A DNA stretch of 41,053 nt from assembly GCA_038327915.1 (NCBI GenBank), contig JBBQLO010000004.1, positions 1-41,053 on the forward strand. The letters run 5' to 3'. A program made the translations under genes and the position numbers. The notes under the pieces are model-generated. The model did not search any database. It had not been told where the DNA came from and saw only the letters and a list, made by a program, of their open reading frames with translations. The DNA is from CAIXDB01 sp038327915. Lineage in GTDB: Bacteria > Patescibacteriota > Minisyncoccia > Phycocordibacterales > DATDWN01. Shown piece after piece: positions 16,806 through 25,532 of this stretch (position 1 is the stretch's first letter; each line of letters begins with the position of its first letter).

Positions 16806-17621
16806 ATGTCCAGTTTTAGACATATTTTTAAATATATAAACTCCTTGCCTTTTTCTTTGACGATACTGCATTATTTTCCTTTTGATGAAACAACTCGTCT
16901 TTTAAAAGATGGAGAATTAAATTCAGTTGAATCATGGGATATATTGAGAGAGCATCATCCACATTTTTCTATCTCTGATAAAAGGGAAGAGTGGCTTCGT
17001 GCTTCTGAAAATGAAATTAAAAAAGATGGACAAGATGGAGGACTGGTAGCTCGGGCAAAAGACATTGTGGCGGTGTTGAACAGACTCCATATCACCTCGC
17101 TTTTTTCTGCGGGCAGTGGTGGGGCAGGACTCGAATACCAGATTAAGAAAATGAAACCAGATGTGCATCTCGTTTGCTCGGAGTATTCACCTGTAGCCGT
17201 GGAGAGACTACAAAAAGTATTTATCGAAGCAGATAAGGTGATACTTTTTGATATAAAAAATAGAGACTGGAGTGTCACCCAAAAAAGCAGTCAAGAAAAT
17301 ATAGATACCAAAAAACATCTCACTCTGCTCTATCGTATTGACATACATTTTACAAACACAGAACTGAAAGAGATATTTAAAAACATGCATGATTCTGGAA
17401 TTGAAAATATTTTACTTGTACTCTGTGGCAGGATAACTATTCTCGGCTTGCGTAATCGTTTAAAAGATAGATTGAAATGGAAACTGACACACACACCTTT
17501 TGTATTTGCAGGATATTTGCGAACAGAAAAAACATTTGAGAAATTTTGGAAAAATATGTACACAGCAACTGAAGTAGACTGCGGGGGATTAAAAAGCTTC
17601 TTTTTGAAGAGGATACAATAG
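16806..17621 (+). CDS. SAM-dependent methyltransferase-like protein
   Basis: 271 aa. The central part reads LFSAGSGGAGLEYQI (a glycine-rich motif I variant) followed by LVCSEYSPVAVERL (the acidic end of strand 2, E-Y), consistent with a class I Rossmann-like methyltransferase. The later motifs are weak and the C-terminal part is Lys/Arg-rich, so the activity is not secure. A perfect TATAAT lies 6 nt upstream of the ATG (leaderless start). It sits between the amino-sugar genes and glycosyltransferases, so sugar or lipid-carrier methylation is possible. It could also be a degenerate enzyme with a structural role. Confidence 0.6.
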   Translation: MSSFRHIFKYINSLPFSLTILHYFPFDETTRLLKDGELNSVESWDILREHHPHFSISDKREEWLRASENEIKKDGQDGGLVARAKDIVAVLNRLHITSLFSAGSGGAGLEYQIKKMKPDVHLVCSEYSPVAVERLQKVFIEADKVILFDIKNRDWSVTQKSSQENIDTKKHLTLLYRIDIHFTNTELKEIFKNMHDSGIENILLVLCGRITILGLRNRLKDRLKWKLTHTPFVFAGYLRTEKTFEKFWKNMYTATEVDCGGLKSFFLKRIQ

Positions 17622-17671
17622 AGCGATGACTAAATGCATTATTTGTCGAGCTATTATATACTATTGTCTAT

Positions 17672-18988
17672 ATGACTGACTCTCGACCTCTTCGGATTCT
17701 CATATCAGGTACTACGGGAGACAGTATGCCACCACCGTATGCGGGTATTCCCAACGTCTCCCTTTTGTATGCTCGAACATGGAAAGAAATGGGGCACTCT
17801 GTGGCAGTAACTTTTGTTTACAAGCCAGAACATGCCGATGATCTCGGTGCAGGAGCTGATTATTTTTTTGAATATGCAGGTAGGACTAAGCCAAATAAAT
17901 TGCAAAAAATATTTTTTCTCGTGAAATATTTTTTCAAAAATCCACGTCTGTATATACACCTTTTTAAAAAATACACCGCAGTCAATCCGCGTATGACTCT
18001 CGAGACAATTTTGTACTCAGCTTACGGGGTCTATATGCAAGGTGTTGTGGACGTGTTCAAGCCAGACATTATTCTGTGCCAAGCAGCACTTATAAAAACA
18101 TTTATGGTTTCCGAAGTTGCTCGAATGCAACCTACTCGTATTCCAGTTGTATACAATACCTATGCAGAAGTTCACGACCAAGCTATGGGGGTGAACAAAC
18201 ACATGCCGGTGGAAGCTCAGAAAAAATACTGGACGTATTTTTTGAATTTGTCTGTTTTTGTCATAGGTATGGACAACTGCTCGGTTGGTCCGCTTATGTA
18301 TTTACCTCCTGAAAAAGTAAAAGTTTTTTACGATACATGTGATTTTACTTCATATCAAATTTCACTTTCTGAAAGTCGAGAAGAGTTAAGAGTCCAGTTT
18401 GGATTACCACAAGATTTTTTCCTTGTTGCTATGATGGGAGCATTTCACCATAGAAAAGGTCATGACCACCTTATAAAAGCCGTCGCTCTCTTAAAAAAGA
18501 AAGGATTAAAAGTGGTCGGGGTTATAGTGGGTGGGCATGTTGGTTTAGAGAAATGGATTGTTCTTGCCAAAGAAGAAGGTGTCGAAGATCGAATGTTTTT
18601 CTTTCAAAATTTTGGCGAAGCAGAAAAAGTGAGACTATACAAAGCAGTTGACGCATATGCTAACCTCTCAAACAGTCCAAGGAGCTGTGGGCTCGACTTG
18701 GCATTGCTCGAGGCAATGTCGTGCGGGCTACCCATAGTAGTGTACGACAACGGTGCATTGCCAAGTGCTGTGCCACACGCTACAGACGGGAGGGGTAAAA
18801 ATGGTATGATTGTAAAAACAGGTGATAGAGAAGGTGTTGCAGAGGCACTTCGGGAACTAGCGAATCAAACACCTGAAAAAATAAAAGAAATGGGTGAAGA
18901 GAGTCGAATGATCGCCTCCAAAACAGACATTCACTTGACTGCTAAAATTAAAATACAGTGGTTTCGGGAAGTGTTAAGGGAAAAATAA
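17672..18988 (+). CDS. GT4-like glycosyltransferase
   Basis: A 438-aa GT-B type enzyme. N-terminal PPPYAGIPNVSLLYARTWKE resembles the GT4 acceptor loop; the donor domain has VAMMGAFHHRKGHDHLIKAV and NSPRSCGLDLALLEAMSCGLPIVVYDNG. The conserved second glutamate of EX7E is present, but the first is replaced by a cysteine. TATACT at 17657-17662 lies 9 nt before the ATG, again suggesting a leaderless transcript. The protein is longer than its paralogues, with an enlarged N-terminal domain. Role: surface glycan assembly; sugar unknown. Confidence 0.83.
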   Translation: MTDSRPLRILISGTTGDSMPPPYAGIPNVSLLYARTWKEMGHSVAVTFVYKPEHADDLGAGADYFFEYAGRTKPNKLQKIFFLVKYFFKNPRLYIHLFKKYTAVNPRMTLETILYSAYGVYMQGVVDVFKPDIILCQAALIKTFMVSEVARMQPTRIPVVYNTYAEVHDQAMGVNKHMPVEAQKKYWTYFLNLSVFVIGMDNCSVGPLMYLPPEKVKVFYDTCDFTSYQISLSESREELRVQFGLPQDFFLVAMMGAFHHRKGHDHLIKAVALLKKKGLKVVGVIVGGHVGLEKWIVLAKEEGVEDRMFFFQNFGEAEKVRLYKAVDAYANLSNSPRSCGLDLALLEAMSCGLPIVVYDNGALPSAVPHATDGRGKNGMIVKTGDREGVAEALRELANQTPEKIKEMGEESRMIASKTDIHLTAKIKIQWFREVLREK

Positions 18989-19035
18989 AAACTTATCTAG
19001 TTTATTATATTGTTTATTACTATTGAATCATACAT

Positions 19036-20262
19036 ATGAAACTAGCATACATTGCAAACATAGGCCTCTATGACGACTGGGCACATTCTGTTCAAATAAT
19101 GAAAATGTGTGAAGCATTTGCATTGTCTCACCGAGACATTGAAGTTGAACTTATTGTGCCTCATCGCGCGGAAAGTTTTCAGAATGATCCCTTTGCTTAC
19201 TACAGTATTCAGTCTGTATTCAAGATAACCCGAGTGTACTACGTTGATATATTTCGAGGTCACCCGAGCAAATACTTGTATTGGTTGCGTTTCGGTACGT
19301 TTCTCATTTCCGCTCGTTTGTATCTTTTGTTTTTTGCCGAATACGATGTCATGTATACTCGGGAGCTGTATGTAGGTGCTTTTTTTCGTAATGTGTTTAT
19401 TGAACGACATTCTTTTCCCGCGGAGGTTAAAAGCTTTCATAATTTTTTCTTTCGTCCAGTGCTCGGGTTTATTGTTCTCACTTCATTTATAAAAAAACGG
19501 TTTGAAAATCACGGTGTTGATTCTGAAAAAATTATCGTGGCACCTGACGCTGTACGCCTCGAAGATTTTGCAGATGAAACTCCACAGCTAGAAATCCGTC
19601 GGACCTTGAATTTATCTCAAAGAGACTATATTGTGGGGTATGTTGGAACCCTCAAAACGATGGGGGAGGAAAAAGGGGTTGCCACAGTCATTCGGGCGTT
19701 GGAGTTTACTCACAGTGACATTTACAGGCATATAAAGTTGTACGTGGTGGGAGGGGAGAGGGATCATATCGAGCACTACACACAGTATGCAGAAAAGCGA
19801 GGTGTCGCAGACAAAATAATCTGGCGAGGAAAAGTTCCTCACCGCGATGTTCCTTTACACTTGCGCGCATGTGATTGTCTCGTTGCCCCTTTTCCCGCAA
19901 CCGAGCATTATAGCTACTACATGTCACCGTTGAAAATTTTTGAGTACATGGCGGCAGAGAGGCCAATGATCGTGACGGATTTATCATCACTTCGAGAAGT
20001 TTTGCGTGAAGGAGAGACCGCCCTTTTTGTTCCTCCAGAAGACGGTCGTGCGCTCGCGAATGCCATTATTACTCTTTCTAAAAATTCTGATTTATCATTA
20101 TATCTTGCAACAGAAGCAAAAAGAGAAGTGGTTCTTCACTACACATGGAAAAAAAGAGCAGAAAATATTTTGGAATTTATTACGGACCGTGTAAAAAATT
20201 CTTTAGAAAACCATTTATTTACTACCAGCAATGAAACATATAATTCTGATCCCGACCTATAA
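19036..20262 (+). CDS. GT4 family glycosyltransferase
   Basis: A 408-aa GT-B type enzyme. The N-terminus (IGLYDDWAHSVQIMKMCEAF) and donor domain (VGYVGTLKTMGEEKGVATVIRAL, MSPLKIFEYMAAERPMIVTDL, SLREVL) match the GT4 subgroup whose nucleotide site reads 'SPLK.FEYMA'. The 3' end overlaps the next gene by 32 bp in another frame, showing a tight operon. Cytoplasmic sugar transfer in glycan assembly is the likely role. Confidence 0.88.
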   Translation: MKLAYIANIGLYDDWAHSVQIMKMCEAFALSHRDIEVELIVPHRAESFQNDPFAYYSIQSVFKITRVYYVDIFRGHPSKYLYWLRFGTFLISARLYLLFFAEYDVMYTRELYVGAFFRNVFIERHSFPAEVKSFHNFFFRPVLGFIVLTSFIKKRFENHGVDSEKIIVAPDAVRLEDFADETPQLEIRRTLNLSQRDYIVGYVGTLKTMGEEKGVATVIRALEFTHSDIYRHIKLYVVGGERDHIEHYTQYAEKRGVADKIIWRGKVPHRDVPLHLRACDCLVAPFPATEHYSYYMSPLKIFEYMAAERPMIVTDLSSLREVLREGETALFVPPEDGRALANAIITLSKNSDLSLYLATEAKREVVLHYTWKKRAENILEFITDRVKNSLENHLFTTSNETYNSDPDL

Positions 20263-21868
20263 CGAAGCGACAAATATTGAAATATTGTTACTACGTATTA
20301 TGGAGCATGCTCCGGAAGTTTTTATCAAAGTAATTGATGATAATTCTCCCGATGGGACTGCAGGCATCGTTCGACGACTCATGTCGACTTACACTAACCT
20401 TTCTCTACTTTCTCGTGCCCATAAGGAAGGTCTAGGGAAAGCATACACGCATGGATTTACAGAAGCGCTGAAGGATATGGAGGTTACCCACATCATTATG
20501 ATGGATGCTGACATGTCTCACGATCCGCGCTATTTGCCCGAAATGATAGAACGGAGCAAAACTCACGATGTGGTGATCGGTTCTCGATATATCAATGGTG
20601 GCGGAGTAGCTGGCTGGGAAGCATGGAGAAAAGTTTTAAGTTTTTTTGGTAATCTTTATGCACGGACGGTAACTCGCTTGCCAATAAAAGATCTAACGGC
20701 TGGCTTCAACTGTATCAGTGTCGTACTTATGCGCAAGATTTCATTTGAAGATATTGACTCTTCTGGATATGCTTTTATTATTGAATTGAAATGTCTCCTG
20801 CACAGGGCTGGAGGGCAGTTTTTTGAAATTCCAATTATATTTGTTAATCGTACTGGCGGGGAATCAAAGATTTCCAGTCATATTGTCAGTGAAGGAATAG
20901 TGGCACCGTGGAAGATTGCTCGGAAGACTCGTGCTGTGCATGATACTGTTCGCCCTGTTATGTCTCATGAAAAAACAAATTGTCCATGGTGCGATAGTGA
21001 GGACGTGTACTTTTTTACACACAAAAATAAATGCGATTTGTACTCCTGTCGGTCGTGCGGATTGCTATTTGTTTTTCCCGTGTCTGATTCGAGTGCTGTG
21101 TATTCTGCTGAATATTTTTCGGGGGCTCAAAATGGCTTTGGGTATGTGGATTACGATACTGACAAAGAACCAATGATACCTACCTTTGAAAAATATTTAG
21201 ATCTTATTTCTTCCAATTTATCTTTTCCTCCTTCCCGACAATTAGAGCAGAAAAATGCTAAAAAATATACATTTCTTGATGTCGGTGCAGCTACGGGGTT
21301 TTTTATGAAACTAGCAGAAAAAAGAGGATTCGAAACTGTCGGTGTGGAACTTTCGGATTTTGCAGCACAGAAAGGTAGGAGAGAAGGGTTGCAGATTGTG
21401 ACAGGGGATTTAGAATCTGCCCATTTTTCAGACAAACATTTTGATGTGGTCACACTGTGTGATGTGCTCGAACACGTACCGTATCCCCATGAATTTATTT
21501 TAGAGAATGCCCGTGTATTAAAAGATGGCGGGCTTTTGGTTGTGAACACTCCAGATGTAGAGAGTCGCGTGGCTCGGATACTCGGTCCCCGCTGGCATCT
21601 CATTGTTCCTCCAGAACATTTACATTATTTTTCTCCCCGAAACTTGGGCACATACTTGGAAAAAAATGGTTTTGAAATAATAATTAGCACAAAAATAGGC
21701 AAGCGTTTTACACTTGAATATATTTTTAAGACACTTTTCAAGTGGCAGAAACTCTCTTTTTGGAATAAGTTGGCCGGTGTATTTTCCAAAGGTTCACTCT
21801 CGCATTTATATGTTCCCATCAACTTGTATGATAACTTTTTTATGATTGCGAGGAAAAAATACAAGTAG
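20231..21868 (+). CDS. fusion: DPM1-like GT2 glycosyltransferase plus zinc-ribbon SAM methyltransferase
   Basis: 545 aa with two enzymes in one chain. Residues 1 to about 235 are a polyprenol-phosphate-mannose-synthase-like GT2: LIPTYNEATNI, DDNSPDGT, MDADMSHDP, GSRYINGGGV, DLTAGFNCIS. Residues 251-276 form a zinc ribbon (C251, C254, C273, C276). Residues about 345-545 are a class I methyltransferase with motif I DVGAATGFF beginning at D350, VELSDFAA and LCDVLEHVPYP. Known relatives occur as separate proteins. The start overlaps the previous gene by 32 bp. A likely job is to charge a lipid carrier and methylate the sugar or a nearby glycan, which is inference from the fusion. Confidence 0.87.
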   Translation: MKHIILIPTYNEATNIEILLLRIMEHAPEVFIKVIDDNSPDGTAGIVRRLMSTYTNLSLLSRAHKEGLGKAYTHGFTEALKDMEVTHIIMMDADMSHDPRYLPEMIERSKTHDVVIGSRYINGGGVAGWEAWRKVLSFFGNLYARTVTRLPIKDLTAGFNCISVVLMRKISFEDIDSSGYAFIIELKCLLHRAGGQFFEIPIIFVNRTGGESKISSHIVSEGIVAPWKIARKTRAVHDTVRPVMSHEKTNCPWCDSEDVYFFTHKNKCDLYSCRSCGLLFVFPVSDSSAVYSAEYFSGAQNGFGYVDYDTDKEPMIPTFEKYLDLISSNLSFPPSRQLEQKNAKKYTFLDVGAATGFFMKLAEKRGFETVGVELSDFAAQKGRREGLQIVTGDLESAHFSDKHFDVVTLCDVLEHVPYPHEFILENARVLKDGGLLVVNTPDVESRVARILGPRWHLIVPPEHLHYFSPRNLGTYLEKNGFEIIISTKIGKRFTLEYIFKTLFKWQKLSFWNKLAGVFSKGSLSHLYVPINLYDNFFMIARKKYK

Positions 21869-21884
21869 AAAGAAAATAAAAAGA

Positions 21885-23603
21885 ATGATGAGAAAATATT
21901 TTTATATTACCCTCGGCGTTTCATTTTTTCTCGGACTTTTACCGACTATTATTATGTATGCGGCACATGGTTTTTATCCCCACATTCCTCTTGAAATAGT
22001 CGATGATACTTTGTACTACTATTCGCGTATACGCGAAATTTTAGTTGGACATTATTTTATTGGTAATCCATACATTCTTGAGCATACCAATAATCTTACC
22101 ACTTCTTTTTTTGTAGCAGACTGGATATATGCAGTTCCATTTCTAGTTTTAAATTTTTTTAAGCTTTCTCTTTCTACGGTATTTGCAGTGGGAGGTATCT
22201 TCTCACATATTTTCTGGATGATGATTACTGGAGCACTACTTCACTTTTTGTATAGAAAATTTGAAATGCCAGAACAATATGTTCCGTGGGCTACGAGTCT
22301 TTCACTTCTTTCGGTGTTATTTCTTATTATCCGACCTGTAACCATGGCTGTCGTCTTTCCTTTTTTTCTACTGTTTCTTATTGCCCTCTATAACTGGCTT
22401 AAGAAACCTGAAGGCAAGCTTGAAAATGTTCTACTCATTTTTTCTTCCGTTTGCAGTTTTTATATATATACATATCTCTGGCAACTTGTTTTGGTGGCAA
22501 TTTTTTTGCTAATGTTTTTTATATTATTGAGTCGAAAGCATATTCGATCTTTTAGTTTATCCCTTGTATCAATTCTACTTTTGTCTCTACCGGTTTTTAT
22601 TTATACTTGGAAACAAATTCATGCTCCATTTTATTTTGAAACTTTGAAGCGTGTTGGCCTGATGACCACGCATCTTGTGGGCGAAGCGGGGTTGCTGTAT
22701 GTTGCCCTCGTATTGCTCTGCCTTATTGCTTTTTACTTTCTATATAAAAAAAGCCAGGTCGCTCTGCACGAAGGATTATTTTTTGGCATTATTTTTCTTA
22801 CCCTTTTAATAACTGGCGCGAGTAATGTTGTAAGTGGAAAAGATTTGGAAGTTGCAGTGCATATTGGTCGTTTTACTGATATTTTTATTACTATTTTTTT
22901 GTCTTACTTTATATGGAATAGTTACAAATCAAAACTTTCTTATACACAAGCTTTTCCCATAATTTTTATTCTCACGTTATATTGTATTTCACTTCTTGTA
23001 ACTTCAAACGCTATACTGAATTTTGCTCTCAACAAACAACCACACAAAGAATACTACACTGCTCCGCTCGCTGCGCTTGAAATGATGCGTTCGGGATCGC
23101 AGGTTGTTCTGGCAGACGATGATTTTTCTTCATACGTTCCAGTCTTGACCCATGATACAGTTCTGTTCTCACCAAATGCAGAACTATATTTAATGTCCGA
23201 TAGGGAAGCGGAAGAGCGGTATTTACTTTCTCGCATGTTCGCTTCAACCTCACAAGAGCAGATTGTTTCAGATCTTCGTAAGTATGCGGGAGTGGGGAAT
23301 GCCGTGCATCAGGCTAATGTTGATAATCGGTCGACTCGCATCTGCCTTGTATTTAGACATGTCACATCCAGTTCTTGTCCGCCATTTGTAACCCCCTATT
23401 CACTTAAAGGGCCGGCGTATTTTGATGATTTGTATGTGCGATACATCTTTATAACTTCACATGCAGAACAGTATTTAAATACATACCATGTGCAGTTCAT
23501 AGTTGTTGATTTAGTAAAGAACAAATGGAATCCGCACCTACTTCCACCTTCCTACATTCAGTTTTGGAAGAATGATCGCTTTATAATCTTTGGGAAAAAA
23601 TAA
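21885..23603 (+). CDS. polytopic membrane protein, GT-C-like
   Basis: 572 aa from the ATG at 21885; the frame is open a little further upstream (TTG at 21846) but that stretch overlaps the preceding gene and adds a basic tail with no logic, so I prefer the ATG. About 10-12 membrane helices are followed by a 190-residue soluble C-terminal part. The early loop IPLEIVDDTLYYYSRIREIL has an acidic pair (D40-D41), as in GT-C glycosyltransferases. No family can be named with certainty. It is 12 bp upstream of the acyltransferase gene and part of the same operon. Alternative: a lipid-linked-sugar translocation or polymerisation protein. Confidence 0.65.
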   Translation: MMRKYFYITLGVSFFLGLLPTIIMYAAHGFYPHIPLEIVDDTLYYYSRIREILVGHYFIGNPYILEHTNNLTTSFFVADWIYAVPFLVLNFFKLSLSTVFAVGGIFSHIFWMMITGALLHFLYRKFEMPEQYVPWATSLSLLSVLFLIIRPVTMAVVFPFFLLFLIALYNWLKKPEGKLENVLLIFSSVCSFYIYTYLWQLVLVAIFLLMFFILLSRKHIRSFSLSLVSILLLSLPVFIYTWKQIHAPFYFETLKRVGLMTTHLVGEAGLLYVALVLLCLIAFYFLYKKSQVALHEGLFFGIIFLTLLITGASNVVSGKDLEVAVHIGRFTDIFITIFLSYFIWNSYKSKLSYTQAFPIIFILTLYCISLLVTSNAILNFALNKQPHKEYYTAPLAALEMMRSGSQVVLADDDFSSYVPVLTHDTVLFSPNAELYLMSDREAEERYLLSRMFASTSQEQIVSDLRKYAGVGNAVHQANVDNRSTRICLVFRHVTSSSCPPFVTPYSLKGPAYFDDLYVRYIFITSHAEQYLNTYHVQFIVVDLVKNKWNPHLLPPSYIQFWKNDRFIIFGKK

Positions 23604-23615
23604 TATAAAAAATAT

Positions 23616-24128
23616 ATGAGACAACTACCCGCAGATATTGCATCATTCATTCCGACAAAACCATATTTAAAATATGGATATGTATTTGTAGATATGGTAA
23701 GAAATTATTTATTCAAACATGCTTTTAAAAAGACTGGAAAAGTTTTTTTTATCCGGTCTTTTGCAACTTTTTATTACCCCAAAAATTTTTCAATCGGTAA
23801 TAACTCACTTGTTGGTGCCCGTTCACGGATTTTTTGCGATGCAGACGTGACTCTGGGTGAAGATATTCTTATCGGTCCAGAATTAATCATACATTCAGCA
23901 GATCACAATTTTAAAGATCGGAATACCCTCATTGTGAATCAGGGAAGTAGGTCGGCACCTGTGGTTATTGGTGACGATGTGTATATTGGTGCAAGAGTGA
24001 CTATTTTGCCTGGAGTAACAATAGGCAAAGGGGCTGTTGTGGGAGTTGGAGCAGTAGTGACGAAAGATATTCCCGAATATGCTATTGCAGTCGGGTTACC
24101 CGCAAAAGTTATTGGATATCGAAACTAA
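23616..24128 (+). CDS. left-handed beta-helix (hexapeptide) acyltransferase
   Basis: 170 aa with the isoleucine-patch repeats of the MaaT/LacA/NeuD-like O-acetyltransferase class: IGNNSLVGARSRIFCDADVTLGEDILIG, IGDDVYIGARVTILPGVTIGKGAVVGVGAVV. HSADHNF has the likely catalytic histidine. C-terminal IAVGLPAKVIGYR is standard. These trimeric enzymes use acyl-CoA (usually acetyl-CoA) to O-acylate sugars or lipid-linked intermediates. The neighbouring amino-sugar genes would also fit an N-acetyltransferase of a Fuc3N-type sugar (FdtC-like); not decidable from sequence. Confidence 0.88.
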   Translation: MRQLPADIASFIPTKPYLKYGYVFVDMVRNYLFKHAFKKTGKVFFIRSFATFYYPKNFSIGNNSLVGARSRIFCDADVTLGEDILIGPELIIHSADHNFKDRNTLIVNQGSRSAPVVIGDDVYIGARVTILPGVTIGKGAVVGVGAVVTKDIPEYAIAVGLPAKVIGYRN

Positions 24129-24141
24129 TTTTTGTATTTTC

Positions 24142-25392
24142 CTAGACTTTTTTTGCAAGATAGGCGGTTAATAAAAGCACAAAATATCTGCTTATAATAC
24201 GGGCGATAATCATTCCCAAAAGACCATAAAAATAAATACCTATAAAAAGCGAAGAGATGTTGATAACATTGCTCCATATATGAAAGTGTATAAGCATTTT
24301 TCCGGAACGTTTGACTTCTATATAGGTGTAGAAAATAGCACTTATTGACGCTGCTACAATAGAGATCACTATGAGTTGAGAATAAAAAATAGATTGAGGA
24401 TACTTTGGAAAAAAGACATGAAATAAAAATGGTGAAACTATAATATATAAAACTACACCTACTGCAATAATCCCACCAAATATCCACGTTTTTATAAAAA
24501 AACTCTGGCGAATATCGCGGTGACTATTTTCTGCTAATTTTGGAAGAATGAGAAACTGAACGTTTTTTAATAAACCTTTGAGTTGTTCGGTTGGAGCAGT
24601 GGCAATAGTGTACACTGCGAGAGAGGCTGCTCCGAGGAAATGAAACACGAGAAGTTTGTCTAGTTCGTTTGCAATAAGTGAAACAATATATAGTCCAGTT
24701 AGTTTTTTACCGTAGCCGAGTGAGTCAGTATCTGTTTCCTTGTTTGGTGGATAGTGCAAAATTGAGATCACCATAAATATCCCATTGAGGAGTGTATTTG
24801 AAAAGAAAAATACAAAAATAAGTATTAAGACATTGTGTGTGAGTAAGGCTGTTATAATAAGAGAGCCAACTGAAATAATCTGAGTGAGGGAATTAAAAAG
24901 TGTAAATGTTTTAAATAATTTTTTACCTTGAAGGAGGGCGTTGTAAATGTCGAGTGACTCAGTAAATGGTATAAAAATAGCAGTGATAAAAAAGGCAAGG
25001 GATAGTGTTGTATTGTGTCCAAAATAGTAGTAAAGGGAAACAGCAAGAGATGCGAAAGAGCCGATCACTCCCCACCGCATTTTAGTGAGCATCCCGGGTA
25101 TGACAGTTCCTTCAAATTTGCGTGCTACGGCTTGGGTCACGGCAGTATCAATACCAGTGAGTGTGGGAATAAGAAGGAGTGCATTGATAGATAAAACGTA
25201 TTTATATATACCGTAACTGTCCGGAGAAAGAAGATTGGCAAAGGTAATAGAGAGGGCGAACGCTGCCCCGGAAGAAGCAATTTGACCAAGGACAAGCCAG
25301 AAACCACCTCGGGCGAGGTAGACCATGTCGGTTTTGGTATACCTCTCGAGATATCGAAGAAAAGAAATACCAAGACCGATTATTTTTTTCAT
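24142..25392 (-). CDS. Wzx-type oligosaccharide flippase (MOP superfamily)
   Basis: 416 aa with 12-14 hydrophobic helices. The N-terminal MVYLARGGFWLVLGQIASSGAAFALSI...LSPDSYGIYKYVLS pattern is characteristic of polysaccharide flippases, where 'LGQ....' begins the first helix and 'YG.Y' follows. It would translocate polyprenyl-linked oligosaccharide to the outer side. The gene is convergent with the acyltransferase gene (13 bp apart) and faces the sugar-isomerase gene across 140 bp that include the latter's terminator. It supplies the Wzx partner to the Wzy-like protein encoded at 26482. Confidence 0.88.
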   Translation of the reverse strand: MKKIIGLGISFLRYLERYTKTDMVYLARGGFWLVLGQIASSGAAFALSITFANLLSPDSYGIYKYVLSINALLLIPTLTGIDTAVTQAVARKFEGTVIPGMLTKMRWGVIGSFASLAVSLYYYFGHNTTLSLAFFITAIFIPFTESLDIYNALLQGKKLFKTFTLFNSLTQIISVGSLIITALLTHNVLILIFVFFFSNTLLNGIFMVISILHYPPNKETDTDSLGYGKKLTGLYIVSLIANELDKLLVFHFLGAASLAVYTIATAPTEQLKGLLKNVQFLILPKLAENSHRDIRQSFFIKTWIFGGIIAVGVVLYIIVSPFLFHVFFPKYPQSIFYSQLIVISIVAASISAIFYTYIEVKRSGKMLIHFHIWSNVINISSLFIGIYFYGLLGMIIARIISRYFVLLLTAYLAKKV

Positions 25393-25468
25393 ATCACCAT
25401 ACTACTGCATTTCTGCAATTGTGGGAATGTGGTTTTTGGAAAGACAAAAATTATATGCTACATATAAT

Positions 25469-25497
25469 TAAAAAAAGACACCCGGGAAGCGGGCGCC
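25469..25497 (-). terminator. terminator of the sugar-isomerase-like gene
   Basis: Read on the minus strand, GCGCCCG pairs with CGGGTGT (seven pairs, two of them G-T) around a short loop and is followed by seven Ts (complement of 25470-25476). Confidence 0.65.
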
Positions 25498-25532
25498 TTG
25501 TGCAGTCATGTGAAAAGTGGGTTCATGCGCAT

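Noticed and set aside
22025..22040. Palindrome TTCGCGTATACGCGAA
   Set aside because: It is inside a membrane-protein gene (codons for SRIRE) and occurs once.
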